A program made the translations under genes and the position numbers. The notes below the pieces were generated by a model. That model had not been told where the DNA came from. It was given only the letters and a program-made list of their open reading frames with translations, and ran no database searches. A DNA stretch of 43,188 bases from Verrucomicrobiota bacterium (lineage in GTDB: Bacteria > Verrucomicrobiota > Verrucomicrobiia > Chthoniobacterales > UBA10450), in contig QHNB01000228.1 of NCBI GenBank assembly GCA_003217965.1, positions 1 to 43,188 on the forward strand. Direction: 5' to 3'. The first letter of the stretch is position 1. Each line of letters begins with the position of its first letter. Of this stretch, positions 14,022 to 22,358 are shown piece after piece.

Positions 14022-15158
14022 TTAGGCAGACGTGGCGACACGATGGACGATCCCTTTCCGGCGCAAAATCTCAGCGGCTTCGCTGAAATAGTCCAGTACA
14101 TCAGACTGCGAGCGGATCCAATCGAGGTAGCGCCCGATGCCCTCTTCAAGCTCGACCTTCGGTTCGTAGCCGACCGCGCGAATACGATCGGTCCCGCTGG
14201 TGAGATGTCGCATTTCACCGGGCCGAAATTCGCCGTTAATCTCCGGCTCTATTTGGATCCCCAGCGCCTTCCCAATGCGTTGCGCAATCTCGCGAACACT
14301 GACGCCTTTGCCGCTCCCGACGTTTACCGGCAATCCGTCGAGCTTATCAGTGGTAGCAGCCAGCAAATTGGCCCGCGCAATATCTTCTACAAAGGAGAAA
14401 TCACGTGTCTGCTCGCCGTCCTCGTACAAGACCGGTGGCAGGTCGTTTAGGAGACGGGTGCAAAAGATTGCGATTACGCCGGTATAAGGATTGAAAATTG
14501 ATTGGCGCGGTCCGTAGGTGCAGGAATAACGGAGCGCGACCGTTGGAATGCCCATCTGTTTTCCCCAGAGAAGCACGAGTTTCTCCTGATCGACCTTGGT
14601 CAATCCGTAAACGGTCTCACCCCCGACCGGCGCGTTCTCGGGCGTTGGAACGCTTGCGGTCGGCTCGTTGCAATTTGGACAATGCACTGACCAGTCACCG
14701 CGCTTTAGTTGCTCCACCGGGCGAACGTTCGGAAAAACAAGACCGTGCTTCGGACAATCGCCTGCGCCTTCGCTGTAAACGGCCTGGGAACTGGCGACGA
14801 CGATCTTTTTGATCGGCAGATTTTTTTCCCGAATGACTTCGAGCATTTGCGCGGTTCCGAGCGAATTCACGTGCACATATTTCGCGATTTCAGGCATGTA
14901 GCCGCCGTAAGCTGCTTGGTGGAAAACGACATCGATATCCATCAGAACCTGAGTGACCGTCTTGCGATCGCGCAGGTCCCCCTGAATGAAGTCGGCGTTT
15001 TCATTGATCCATGCCGGTTTGCCGCGCTTGTGCGTGTTCGGCTCGATGTTATCGAGAACGCGCACGCGCCATCCTTCCTCGATGAGCAGGTCGGCCACAT
15101 GGGATCCGATCAGTCCTGCGCCGCCAGTGACCAGCGCGCGTTTTCTGTTGTTGCTCAT
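14022..15158 (-). CDS. NAD-dependent nucleotide-sugar epimerase with zinc-ribbon insert
   Basis: This is an extended short-chain dehydrogenase/reductase acting on an NDP-sugar. From the ATG at 15158 (378 residues) the NAD-binding motif TGGAGLIGSH is at 11-20 and the catalytic YxxxK at 184-188 (VYGLTKVDQEK), with the Ser of ASSQAVYSE nearby. Between them is an insertion containing CPKHG (Cys135) and HCPNCN (Cys160, Cys163), which looks like a small zinc ribbon. Similar inserts occur in WbiB-like dTDP-L-rhamnose 4-epimerases, so that activity is the best guess. ATG 15158 overlaps the DUF2064 stop as ATGA, which favours it over the ATG three codons upstream. The end of the protein lacks membrane segments. 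Confidence 0.9.
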   Translation of the reverse strand: MSNNRKRALVTGGAGLIGSHVADLLIEEGWRVRVLDNIEPNTHKRGKPAWINENADFIQGDLRDRKTVTQVLMDIDVVFHQAAYGGYMPEIAKYVHVNSLGTAQMLEVIREKNLPIKKIVVASSQAVYSEGAGDCPKHGLVFPNVRPVEQLKRGDWSVHCPNCNEPTASVPTPENAPVGGETVYGLTKVDQEKLVLLWGKQMGIPTVALRYSCTYGPRQSIFNPYTGVIAIFCTRLLNDLPPVLYEDGEQTRDFSFVEDIARANLLAATTDKLDGLPVNVGSGKGVSVREIAQRIGKALGIQIEPEINGEFRPGEMRHLTSGTDRIRAVGYEPKVELEEGIGRYLDWIRSQSDVLDYFSEAAEILRRKGIVHRVATSA

Positions 15159-15937
15159 TGGGACCAAATTCTGTCGCGACCCTCACGGTCGACGATTTGA
15201 CGGAGAAACTTTGTGGTTGCTGGCGCGCTCCTATCGTCCTTGCCAAGCAATTCGTCACATAAACGCCGGAGAGCGGCGCGATCGTCGATGTCAAAGAAAC
15301 TCGGCAAAATGTGGACTTCGAGACCGATTTCTCGAGCACGTGCAACGGTTTGGTCGAAAACCCGCTCAGTGCTCCAATCGATGTCCGCAAATAGGTGCAC
15401 GTGCGGGTGTTTCATTCCAATCAGGTAGTAGCCGCCGTCGTCGGTCGGGCCGAGCACAACACGCTCGGCTTGGCCTTGCAAGACATCGACTGCCTCGCGG
15501 AACGCCCCCGCCGTCACCATCGGGCTGTCCGAATCAATCAGACAACACGATTGAAAACCGACGCGCAGCAAGTCTTCCGCCGCAAGAAGGAGCCGCTCGC
15601 CGAAGCCGTCCCCGCGTTGTGGCAGCAATTTAAAATCAGGCGGCAAAAATTCATCATATTCGTGGCCCGCCTCGGCCGGAGTATAAACAGCGACACCTCG
15701 CGCGTTTTCTCCTGCGCGGGAGATGGCACTGGCTGTGTCTCGCAAAAAGCAAACATTCAATGCAGCCGCTTCCTCGGCCGTGAGTGGCGGCTGCAATCGC
15801 GTCTTAACTTTGCCGGCCCGGGGGGCCTTGGTCAGGATCGCGAGGGCGCAGAATCCTGCGATCTGGTCATTCGGCGAAGAAGTAAGAACGCGATCTTTGT
15901 GCACCCCGTCCAGACCGGGGCGATCCGATTGCGTCAC
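15155..15937 (-). CDS. DUF2064 / TIGR04282-type nucleotidyl- or glycosyltransferase-like protein
   Basis: The product has the GT-A-like fold of the DUF2064 family, some members of which are placed in arsenosugar or exopolysaccharide clusters. Recognisable segments are ALAILTKAPRAGKVKTRL near the start of the domain, QRGDGFGERLLLAAEDLL, CLIDSDSPMV (an Asp-rich metal/nucleotide site) and LGPTDDGGYYLIGMKHP. The start is uncertain. ATG 15997 would overlap the methyltransferase by 64 bases. GTG 15937 gives a GTGA overlap with the methyltransferase stop and is preferred. GTG 15904 is also possible and lies closer to the domain. It is coupled through ATGA to the epimerase downstream, so a role in the same sugar pathway is inferred. 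The substrate is unknown. Confidence 0.85.
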   Translation of the reverse strand: MTQSDRPGLDGVHKDRVLTSSPNDQIAGFCALAILTKAPRAGKVKTRLQPPLTAEEAAALNVCFLRDTASAISRAGENARGVAVYTPAEAGHEYDEFLPPDFKLLPQRGDGFGERLLLAAEDLLRVGFQSCCLIDSDSPMVTAGAFREAVDVLQGQAERVVLGPTDDGGYYLIGMKHPHVHLFADIDWSTERVFDQTVARAREIGLEVHILPSFFDIDDRAALRRLCDELLGKDDRSAPATTKFLRQIVDREGRDRIWSQ

Positions 15938-16470
15938 TGCTTTTCGCACAGCGCGTAGTGATAGCGTCCCTCCCGCCAAACGCGCACACTCTTCCATGGC
16001 TGCATGTAAAAGAGCTGTTCAAACCTCTCGAGTGAAAAAACTGTCGCCATGCTTGGCTCACGGCATCCGTTTGCTTGTCCACGTACACTTGCAACCAGCC
16101 ACAGCATAAACAACGGAATGGATGCCCAAAATTTGTACCGCGGTTCTGCGATAAAACAGCGGCCGCCGCTTCTCAATACCCGAAACATCTCGGCCAAAGC
16201 GCGCGCCGGGCCCGGCAAGACCGTGAACAGACGGGAGGCGATTAAATAATCGAAGCTCTGCGCTGGGCGAGTAACATCAAAAACATCGCCTCGCTCGAAG
16301 CGGCAATTATTAACGCCGAGCGCCACTGCCTTTTGTTCGGCATATTCCAACTGGCGACAGGATTGATCCACGCCCAAGACATCGAGCTCCGGAAAGGACT
16401 TGGCCAGTGCGCGCGAGTAAAAGCCAGGGCCGCATCCAAGTTCGACCAGGCGCGCTCTGGATGGTGGCAC
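15934..16470 (-). CDS. SAM-dependent class I methyltransferase, 5' end possibly frameshifted
   Basis: This is a class I methyltransferase: motif I LVELGCGPGFYSRAL is at residues 8-22, followed by the acidic strand end LDVLGVDQS and motif III-like FDYLIASRLFTVLPG with FRVLRSGGRCFIAEP. The only start in this frame is GTG 16470, just before motif I, because a TGA lies two codons upstream. The adjacent frame, from ATG 16559, encodes a plausible N-terminus (MSQLAKPLAPASANLVGPAE, then IPKADSLFEQCHHPERA) that would join motif I after a one-base shift near 16438-16446. The gene may therefore be truncated, frameshifted or mis-sequenced. The methyl acceptor is unknown. It is the first gene of the DUF2064-epimerase run. 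Confidence 0.8.
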   Translation of the reverse strand: MPPSRARLVELGCGPGFYSRALAKSFPELDVLGVDQSCRQLEYAEQKAVALGVNNCRFERGDVFDVTRPAQSFDYLIASRLFTVLPGPARALAEMFRVLRSGGRCFIAEPRYKFWASIPLFMLWLVASVRGQANGCREPSMATVFSLERFEQLFYMQPWKSVRVWREGRYHYALCEKQ

Positions 16471-16828
16471 TGCTCAAAGAGGCTGTCTGCTTTTGGAATC
16501 TCAGCTGGTCCGACTAAGTTTGCCGAGGCTGGAGCGAGGGGTTTGGCGAGCTGACTCATGCGGCGAAGGCGTGTTCGGACTCTAGCAGGGTTGTTGTTAT
16601 CACGCTTTCTGAGATTTTTTTGCTTCGTTCACATTGTTTCTTCATCATCAAGCAGCCAATAACTCGGCTGTGACGACATCCTCCCCAGGGCCGAGCACGT
16701 GCAATTACCGGTGAACAAACTTAGCGCCGCCGCCCAGGATTGCCCACCGGGAGCAGACAAGACGCTGCTTGTTACAAGTTATTCGAAGTTGTTGGCTTCT
16801 TTTTGCGTAATCCGTTAACAGCACCGGT
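16471..16828. other. Divergent intergenic region
   Basis: This 358-base gap separates the minus-strand sugar operon from the plus-strand genes. Positions 16471-16559 may encode the displaced methyltransferase N-terminus. The remainder (16560-16828) must hold the promoters of both directions, but I see no convincing promoter, terminator, RNA gene or repeat. A TTGGC...TTTTTGCG string near 16794 has the wrong spacing for a sigma-54 site. Confidence 0.5.
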
Positions 16829-17671
16829 GTGAAAGCTTCGTTCCAGGGACGCACGTTGGCCGTCGCGCTTTTATGGATCGTTGTCATCCAGTTCAGCGCG
16901 CTAGCTAGACAACGAGAGGAAGTCTCGTTGGCCGAGATTCAGAAAATCCTTAGCGGAAAAAATTTTATCGATTTGACTCACGTCTTCGCGCCAGGCATTC
17001 CGCGGTGGTCCGGTTTTCCAGACGAACAACGCCAGACCATTTATTGGTACGAAAAAAAACCCGGATTAATGGGAGAAGGGTTCTTCGCGGAACTTTTCAC
17101 CCACGTTGGCCAATGGGGCACTCATATTGATCCGCCGGCCCACTTCATCAAAGGGCTGCGGACGGTGGACCAGATCGAATTGAAGGAAATGATCTTACCG
17201 CTGGTGTCCATCGACGTGCATGAAGACTGCGCGAAAAATCCGGATTACACGCTTTCGCTGGAACGCGTGAAAAAATGGGAAGCCGAGCACGGGCAAGTTC
17301 CTGCCGGCGCATTTGTCGCGATGCGGACAGATTGGTCAAAGCGCTGGCCGGACGCGGCGAAGATGGCAAACAAAGATGCCCAAGGTGTGGCCCATTATCC
17401 TGGCTGGAGTCTGCCCGCCCTCAAGTATCTGTACGAGGAGCGCAAAATCACTGCCTCCGGTCACGAGACCACTGACACCGATCCGGGGATTGCGACCACC
17501 AAGGAGGATTACTCGCTCGAGACCTACGTTCTAAGTACCAATCACTATCAAATCGAGCTGCTCACGAACCTCGATCAGGTCCCGGAATCCGGGGCGCTCA
17601 TCGTCTGCACATTTCCGAAACCGAAGGGGGGGTCCGGATTTCCCGCGCGAGTCTTTGCTATTTTGCCGTAG
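16829..17671 (+). CDS. Exported cyclase-family hydrolase (kynurenine formamidase-like)
   Basis: This 280-residue metal-dependent hydrolase belongs to the cyclase / kynurenine formamidase fold. An N-terminal hydrophobic segment (residues 8-26, LAVALLWIVVIQFSALA) looks like a signal peptide, so the enzyme is probably periplasmic. The metal site HVGQWGTHIDPPAHF holds His92, His99, Asp101 and His105. FIDLTHVFAPGIPRW upstream and ASGHETTDTDPG downstream (containing the His/Glu pair) complete the active site. The start is a GTG at 16829. The gene has 158 bases before it from any strong signal and 216 bases after it before the next gene, so it probably stands alone. The natural substrate (amide, lactone or ester) cannot be told. 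Confidence 0.9.
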   Translation: MKASFQGRTLAVALLWIVVIQFSALARQREEVSLAEIQKILSGKNFIDLTHVFAPGIPRWSGFPDEQRQTIYWYEKKPGLMGEGFFAELFTHVGQWGTHIDPPAHFIKGLRTVDQIELKEMILPLVSIDVHEDCAKNPDYTLSLERVKKWEAEHGQVPAGAFVAMRTDWSKRWPDAAKMANKDAQGVAHYPGWSLPALKYLYEERKITASGHETTDTDPGIATTKEDYSLETYVLSTNHYQIELLTNLDQVPESGALIVCTFPKPKGGSGFPARVFAILP

Positions 17672-17887
17672 CTCGATTGCTTCTGCTTTCGCCGCGCGTG
17701 TGAAAATCACCCGGAGCTTTTTCGCGGATGCCTCCTCAGCAGAATGCGTCCTGGAAAAATTGCACTCGAATTCGCAAGGGAGAGCGCGACATAAAAGCAT
17801 CGTCGTATTTACAACCCGTAACGATAGCTAGCGCGGTTGGCGCCGCAGGCATGCATTGACGACGGAGGAACCTAACGTTAATCGGGC

Positions 17888-19717
17888 ATGCACGGAATGA
17901 ATTTGCTCGAAGAACTTCAGGAACACGTCGTCTGCGGGGACGGGGCGATGGGGACGCTCCTGCTCGATCAAGGTCTTCCGATGGAGGCGTGCCTGGAAGA
18001 GATTTCCGTCAGCGATCCGGAGCGTGTCTGCGCGATCCATCGCGATTACATCGCGGCTGGCGCACGCGTAATTGAAACAAATTCCTTCGGAGCGAATGCA
18101 GCGCGGCTGGCGCGGTTTGGTCTCGAAGACCGCGTTGCGGAACTCAACAAAGCGGCGGCGCGAATTGCTGTCGAAGCGGCGCACGGCCATGATGTCTGTG
18201 TCGCAGGCAGCGTCGGCCCGCTCGGACTGAGCGCCCTGGACGCGGAGGAACGCGGAATTGACCGCGCAAAATGTTTTCGGGAACAAATCGAGGCACTACT
18301 CGATGGCGGGGTCGATCTGATTTTTCTGGAGACCTTCATGGACGATGCGGAGATGCAGATCGCTCTTCGGGCAAAGAAGTCGGTCAGTGATTGTGCAACG
18401 ATCTGCTCATTTGCGTGCGAACCGGAGGGGCGGCTGGCCTCAGGCGTTTCGATTGTGGAAGCGTTTTCAAAGCTGCGAGCGGCAGGTGTGCAGATTACAG
18501 GCGTGAATTGCATGAATGGTCCACACGCGACGGTTCAGTTACTTCAGCGCATTCCCATCGAGGGGCTGCTCGCTGCGTATCCAAACGCTGGCTATCCGCG
18601 CTATACGGAAGGTCGTTTCATCTACCACGCCGCGCCCGATTATTTCGCGCGCGCGGCCCGAGAGATGGTAGGCGAAGGAGCGCGCTTAATCGGCGGTTGT
18701 TGCGGAACCAACGCCCGAACCATCGCAGCCATCGCCAAATCGATCGAAAACTTGACGCCGGTGAAGTCAAAGCCGGTGCGTGTCATCGCGCCGCTTCCAA
18801 CCCCGACAAAAAAAATCGTGTCGGCTGAGGAAGAAAGCTTGCTCGATAAGATTGCCGCCGGGAAACGCGTGATCATTTGCGAATTCGACCCTCCCAAGAC
18901 ACTAGCTTTGGAAAAATTCTTCCAAGGAGCGCAAGAGCTTGTTCAAGCGGGCTGTGACGCGATCACATTGGCTGACAATTCGCTCGCTATCCTGCGTGTC
19001 AGCAATCTCGCCATTGGTGCAATGTTGAAGGAACGATTCGGTATCACTCCGCTGCTGCACTTGAGTTGTCGCGACCGCAATGTGCTCGGCTTACAGAGCG
19101 AACTCCTCGGCATGGCAGCGCTCGGTATGCGCCATGTGCTCCCGCTCACCGGTGATCCGGCCCGCGTGGGCGATCATCCCGGCGCGTCATCGGTTTATGA
19201 TGTGAACTCGATCGAGCTCATCTCGATCATCAAAAAATTGAATGAAGGATTCACTCATGCGGGCAAATCGCTGAAAACCCAAACCCGCTTTATCATTGGG
19301 TGTACGTTTAACCCGAATGCGAAGAACTTGGATTCCCAGGTGAACCGCCTCGAACGAAAAGTGGCGGCCGGCGCGCAATACGTGATGACGCAGCCGGTGT
19401 TTGATGTGGAGCTGGTTGCCGAAACGAAACGGCGAACGGCACATTTATCGATTCCGATCTTTATCGGTGTGTGGCCGCTGATGAGCTCCCGTCAAGCCGA
19501 GTTTCTGCACAACGAAGTTCCCGGAATCATTGTTCCGGAAGAGGTGCGGAAGCGGCTGGCGAATGTGCCAGCGGAGGATGCCCGGACCGTCGGTATAAAG
19601 ATTGCGCGGGAAATCACAGAAAACGTGCTTACGCACTTCCCCGGCGTGTATTTGATCACGCCATTTCTTAATTTCGAATCGACTTGCGAGCTCGCTCAAT
19701 TTGCGCGCAAGGTATGA
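17888..19717 (+). CDS. Bifunctional homocysteine S-methyltransferase / methylenetetrahydrofolate reductase (YitJ-type)
   Basis: The 609-residue product fuses two one-carbon enzymes. Residues 1-300 are a zinc-dependent homocysteine methyltransferase domain (GDGAMGTLLLDQGLP; ETNSFGANAARLARFG; zinc ligands Cys208 in GVNCMNGP and Cys271-Cys272 in GGCCGTN). Residues about 325-609 are an FAD-dependent MTHFR-like domain (CEFDPPKTLALEKF; TLADNSLAILRVSN; LPLTGDPARVGDHPG; QYVMTQPVFD). Together they link 5,10-methylene-THF reduction to methionine formation. The fusion is known from Bacillus YitJ and other phyla. The start may be ATG 17888 or ATG 17897. A GGAGGA at 17868 is too far upstream to be a good ribosome-binding site. 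The 216-base leader (17672-17887) shows no riboswitch I can recognise. Confidence 0.95.
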   Translation: MHGMNLLEELQEHVVCGDGAMGTLLLDQGLPMEACLEEISVSDPERVCAIHRDYIAAGARVIETNSFGANAARLARFGLEDRVAELNKAAARIAVEAAHGHDVCVAGSVGPLGLSALDAEERGIDRAKCFREQIEALLDGGVDLIFLETFMDDAEMQIALRAKKSVSDCATICSFACEPEGRLASGVSIVEAFSKLRAAGVQITGVNCMNGPHATVQLLQRIPIEGLLAAYPNAGYPRYTEGRFIYHAAPDYFARAAREMVGEGARLIGGCCGTNARTIAAIAKSIENLTPVKSKPVRVIAPLPTPTKKIVSAEEESLLDKIAAGKRVIICEFDPPKTLALEKFFQGAQELVQAGCDAITLADNSLAILRVSNLAIGAMLKERFGITPLLHLSCRDRNVLGLQSELLGMAALGMRHVLPLTGDPARVGDHPGASSVYDVNSIELISIIKKLNEGFTHAGKSLKTQTRFIIGCTFNPNAKNLDSQVNRLERKVAAGAQYVMTQPVFDVELVAETKRRTAHLSIPIFIGVWPLMSSRQAEFLHNEVPGIIVPEEVRKRLANVPAEDARTVGIKIAREITENVLTHFPGVYLITPFLNFESTCELAQFARKV

Positions 19718-19889
19718 CGATCTGATTTTCGCAGTATGCTATCCGGCCGATTAAGTGATGTTTCTCTTTCACGGTCAGATTTAACAAGTGTGAGGTGCAA
19801 ACTCATTGGCCCGGATTGGAGATTGCGTCGCTCAACTTTGCGGCTAGGCGGGGCCATGAAAATTATAAGTACCTGGTAACGAGGACATA

Positions 19890-21743
19890 ATGTATTTTAC
19901 AGAATTTGAAGTGCTTGTGATTGGTAGCGGTCACGCTGGAATAGAGGCAGCTTTGGCCTCGGCTCGGCTCGGCTCTCGAACGCTGATTTTGACCCAGAAC
20001 CTGGACACAATTGGCCAAATGTCTTGTAACCCGGCTATCGGAGGATCGGCCAAGAGCCATATCGTGAAGGAGATCGACGCTCTCGGTGGCGCAATGGGGA
20101 TCAATGCGGACGCAACCGGCATTCAATTTCGGACTCTGAATAAGAGCAAGGGACGAGCGGTCTGGGCGACTCGTGTTCAGTGCGACAAAAAAGCCTACCA
20201 ATTCCGCTTGAAGGCGGTTTTAGAACGAACGCCCAATCTGAGTTTGTTACAGGGCACAGCCGCTGGGCTGAGGGTTAAAAATGGCAGCATTGCCAGCGTG
20301 ACGACCGATTTGGGTGTAGAGATTAGGGCGAAGACGGTAGTAATAACAGCGGGCACTTTCTTGCGCGGCTTGCTGCACGTGGGCGAGCACTCTAAGGCTG
20401 GTGGTCGAATGGGAGATGCAGCCTCGAGCTTAAGCGACAATATCCGGGGGTTAGGCTTCGAGTCGGGCCGATTCAAGACCGGGACTCCATGCCGAATAAA
20501 TGGCCAGTCGATAGATTTCAACCGCCTGGAGATACAAGAGGGCGACGAACCCCCGCCCCGCCTGTCATTTCTCAGCAGAATTGCACGTGGACGCGATGAC
20601 CTGTTCACGCTGAATTTCGCCGCGGATGGCATGTTCCACGTGGAACAACTCCCTTGCTGGATCACTCACACGACACCGGTTACCCACGAAATCATTCGCT
20701 CAAATCTCCATCGTTCTCCCCTTTACCAGCGCAGGATCAAAGGCACAGGACCCCGATATTGCCCCTCAGTTGAAGACAAGGTCGTTCGCTTTGCGAACAA
20801 AGAATCACACCAACTCTTCCTCGAGCCGGAGGGTCGGCACTCGGACGAGTTTTATGTAAATGGAGTTTCAACCAGCTTGCCCTTCGACGTCCAATTAGCA
20901 CTGATCCATTCGGTTCCAGGATTGGAGCGAGCGGAAATTCTTCGCGCCGGCTATGCCGTCGAATACGACTATTTTGAGCCCACTCAGCTTCATCCTACTT
21001 TGGAGACCAAGCGTATACCTGGCTTGTTTTTTGCCGGGCAGATCAATGGCACATCCGGTTATGAGGAAGCGGCCGGGCAGGGATTGATTGCCGGAATAAA
21101 CGCTGCTCTGAAGGTCCAAGGACGTCCTGCATTCGCACTCTCAAAGGACATTAGCTACATTGCCGTCCTGATCGACGATCTCATTACTCGCGGAACAGAC
21201 GAACCATATCGTATGTTTACTAGTAGAGCCGAAAATCGCCTCAGCCTACGCGAGGATAATGCTGATCTGCGCCTAACTGAATTGGGTGCAGAGATTGGTC
21301 TTGTCACTCCAGCCCGCAACCTGGAAACGCAAAGGAAACGCCGCGAGATCCGGGAGTTGGAGAATGCAATTGACAGCTTGTGGCTTAACGGCAGGCCGCT
21401 AAAGCAGGCAATGAAGGACCCAATCTTTTCAGCAGAAGCGATTCCGGTGGAGGTATTTGAGCTGGCGAGTCGCGCCGCTTGGGAGCACGTCATCGCCGAC
21501 GCGAAGTATGCAGGATACATCGCGCGATACAAGCGAGACGATTCGAGGTCCTACGCGAGAGGTGACCGCTCAATACCAGATGGGCTCGATTTTGCGGCAA
21601 TTCCTGGTTTGAGGAATGAAACACGTCAAAAGCTTGAGCGATTTCGGCCAGTAAGTTTGGAAGGTGCAAGACGGATTTCCGGAATAACCCCAGCAGATCT
21701 CTCAATTATAGACCTCTGGCTGAGTTCAAGGCATTTATCATAG
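19890..21743 (+). CDS. mnmG: tRNA uridine-5-carboxymethylaminomethyl modification enzyme MnmG (GidA)
   Basis: MnmG works with MnmE to install the cmnm5 group on U34 of several tRNAs. The 617-residue product (E. coli 629) begins with the FAD-binding GSGHAG at 12-17. It has the signature IGQMSCNPAIGGSAKSHIVK at about 41-60, GTFLRGLLHVGEHSKAGGR, GRFKTGTPCRI, the second family signature PGLFFAGQINGTSGYEEAAG, and the tRNA-binding C-terminal helices (AKYAGYIARYKRD). ATG 19890 has GAGGA eight bases upstream. plsY starts three bases after the stop and gpsA overlaps plsY, so this is an mnmG-plsY-gpsA operon. mnmE is not in the window. The 172-base region before it has no recognised signal. Confidence 0.97.
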   Translation: MYFTEFEVLVIGSGHAGIEAALASARLGSRTLILTQNLDTIGQMSCNPAIGGSAKSHIVKEIDALGGAMGINADATGIQFRTLNKSKGRAVWATRVQCDKKAYQFRLKAVLERTPNLSLLQGTAAGLRVKNGSIASVTTDLGVEIRAKTVVITAGTFLRGLLHVGEHSKAGGRMGDAASSLSDNIRGLGFESGRFKTGTPCRINGQSIDFNRLEIQEGDEPPPRLSFLSRIARGRDDLFTLNFAADGMFHVEQLPCWITHTTPVTHEIIRSNLHRSPLYQRRIKGTGPRYCPSVEDKVVRFANKESHQLFLEPEGRHSDEFYVNGVSTSLPFDVQLALIHSVPGLERAEILRAGYAVEYDYFEPTQLHPTLETKRIPGLFFAGQINGTSGYEEAAGQGLIAGINAALKVQGRPAFALSKDISYIAVLIDDLITRGTDEPYRMFTSRAENRLSLREDNADLRLTELGAEIGLVTPARNLETQRKRREIRELENAIDSLWLNGRPLKQAMKDPIFSAEAIPVEVFELASRAAWEHVIADAKYAGYIARYKRDDSRSYARGDRSIPDGLDFAAIPGLRNETRQKLERFRPVSLEGARRISGITPADLSIIDLWLSSRHLS

Positions 21744-21746
21744 CGA

Positions 21747-22358
21747 GTGATTTACGCGATCACGATACTCGTGAGCTATCTTATCGGAGCTGTTCCCTTT
21801 GGGGTCTTCGCGGGGCAATTCGCTGGCATTGATATCCGCCAACACGGGAGCAAAAACATTGGGGCGACCAACGTTGTTCGTACGCTTGGAAAAAAGTACG
21901 GAATTGCGGTCTTTCTTGCCGACGCGCTCAAAGGATTGATTGCCGTGCGATTAGCGGTTTGGTTCGCTGGAGCTGACCCTTTTTATAGAAATTCTCTAGG
22001 CGTTCTCGCCGCGCTTTTTGTGGTGATCGGCCATTCCTTCCCTGTCTGGCTTCGGTTTCGTGGAGGAAAGGGCGTCGCCACGTCGGGCGGTGCCTGTCTG
22101 GGGCTCCTGCCTGTGCCGACATTGGTCAGCGGTCTCGTTTGGATTGTGGTGTTCTTGGCGTTCAGATACGTTTCAGTTGCGTCAATTGCGGCGATCGCCT
22201 CGCTTCCGCTAACTGTATGGTTTCTTTCGGATCGCGGTAATTCGAACTATCTAATGCTTGGCTTTTCAGCCTTCATTGCCGTTCTCGTGACTTGGCGCCA
22301 TCGAGAGAACATCGTTCGGCTAATACGTGGCACAGAGCCTCGGTTCGACCGCAAGTGA
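21747..22358 (+). CDS. plsY: Glycerol-3-phosphate acyltransferase PlsY
   Basis: PlsY is the inner-membrane acyl-phosphate-dependent enzyme that makes lysophosphatidic acid, the first step of phospholipid synthesis. The 203-residue protein is almost entirely hydrophobic helices with the three conserved loops: GSKNIGATNVVRTLGKK (phosphate loop), HSFPVWLRFRGGKGVAT, and a third region near TVWFLSDRGN. It starts with GTG three bases after mnmG and its TGA stop overlaps the GTG of gpsA (GTGA), so phospholipid genes are translationally coupled. gpsA supplies its substrate sn-glycerol-3-phosphate. Confidence 0.96.
   Translation: MIYAITILVSYLIGAVPFGVFAGQFAGIDIRQHGSKNIGATNVVRTLGKKYGIAVFLADALKGLIAVRLAVWFAGADPFYRNSLGVLAALFVVIGHSFPVWLRFRGGKGVATSGGACLGLLPVPTLVSGLVWIVVFLAFRYVSVASIAAIASLPLTVWFLSDRGNSNYLMLGFSAFIAVLVTWRHRENIVRLIRGTEPRFDRK

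Noticed and set aside
16790..16815. Sigma-54 promoter before the cyclase gene
   Set aside because: TTGGC and TTGCG are one base too close for a functional -24/-12 site.
17672..17887. SAM or cobalamin riboswitch before the homocysteine methyltransferase/MTHFR gene
   Set aside because: No conserved riboswitch core could be recognised; some GC-rich pairing is possible but not diagnostic.
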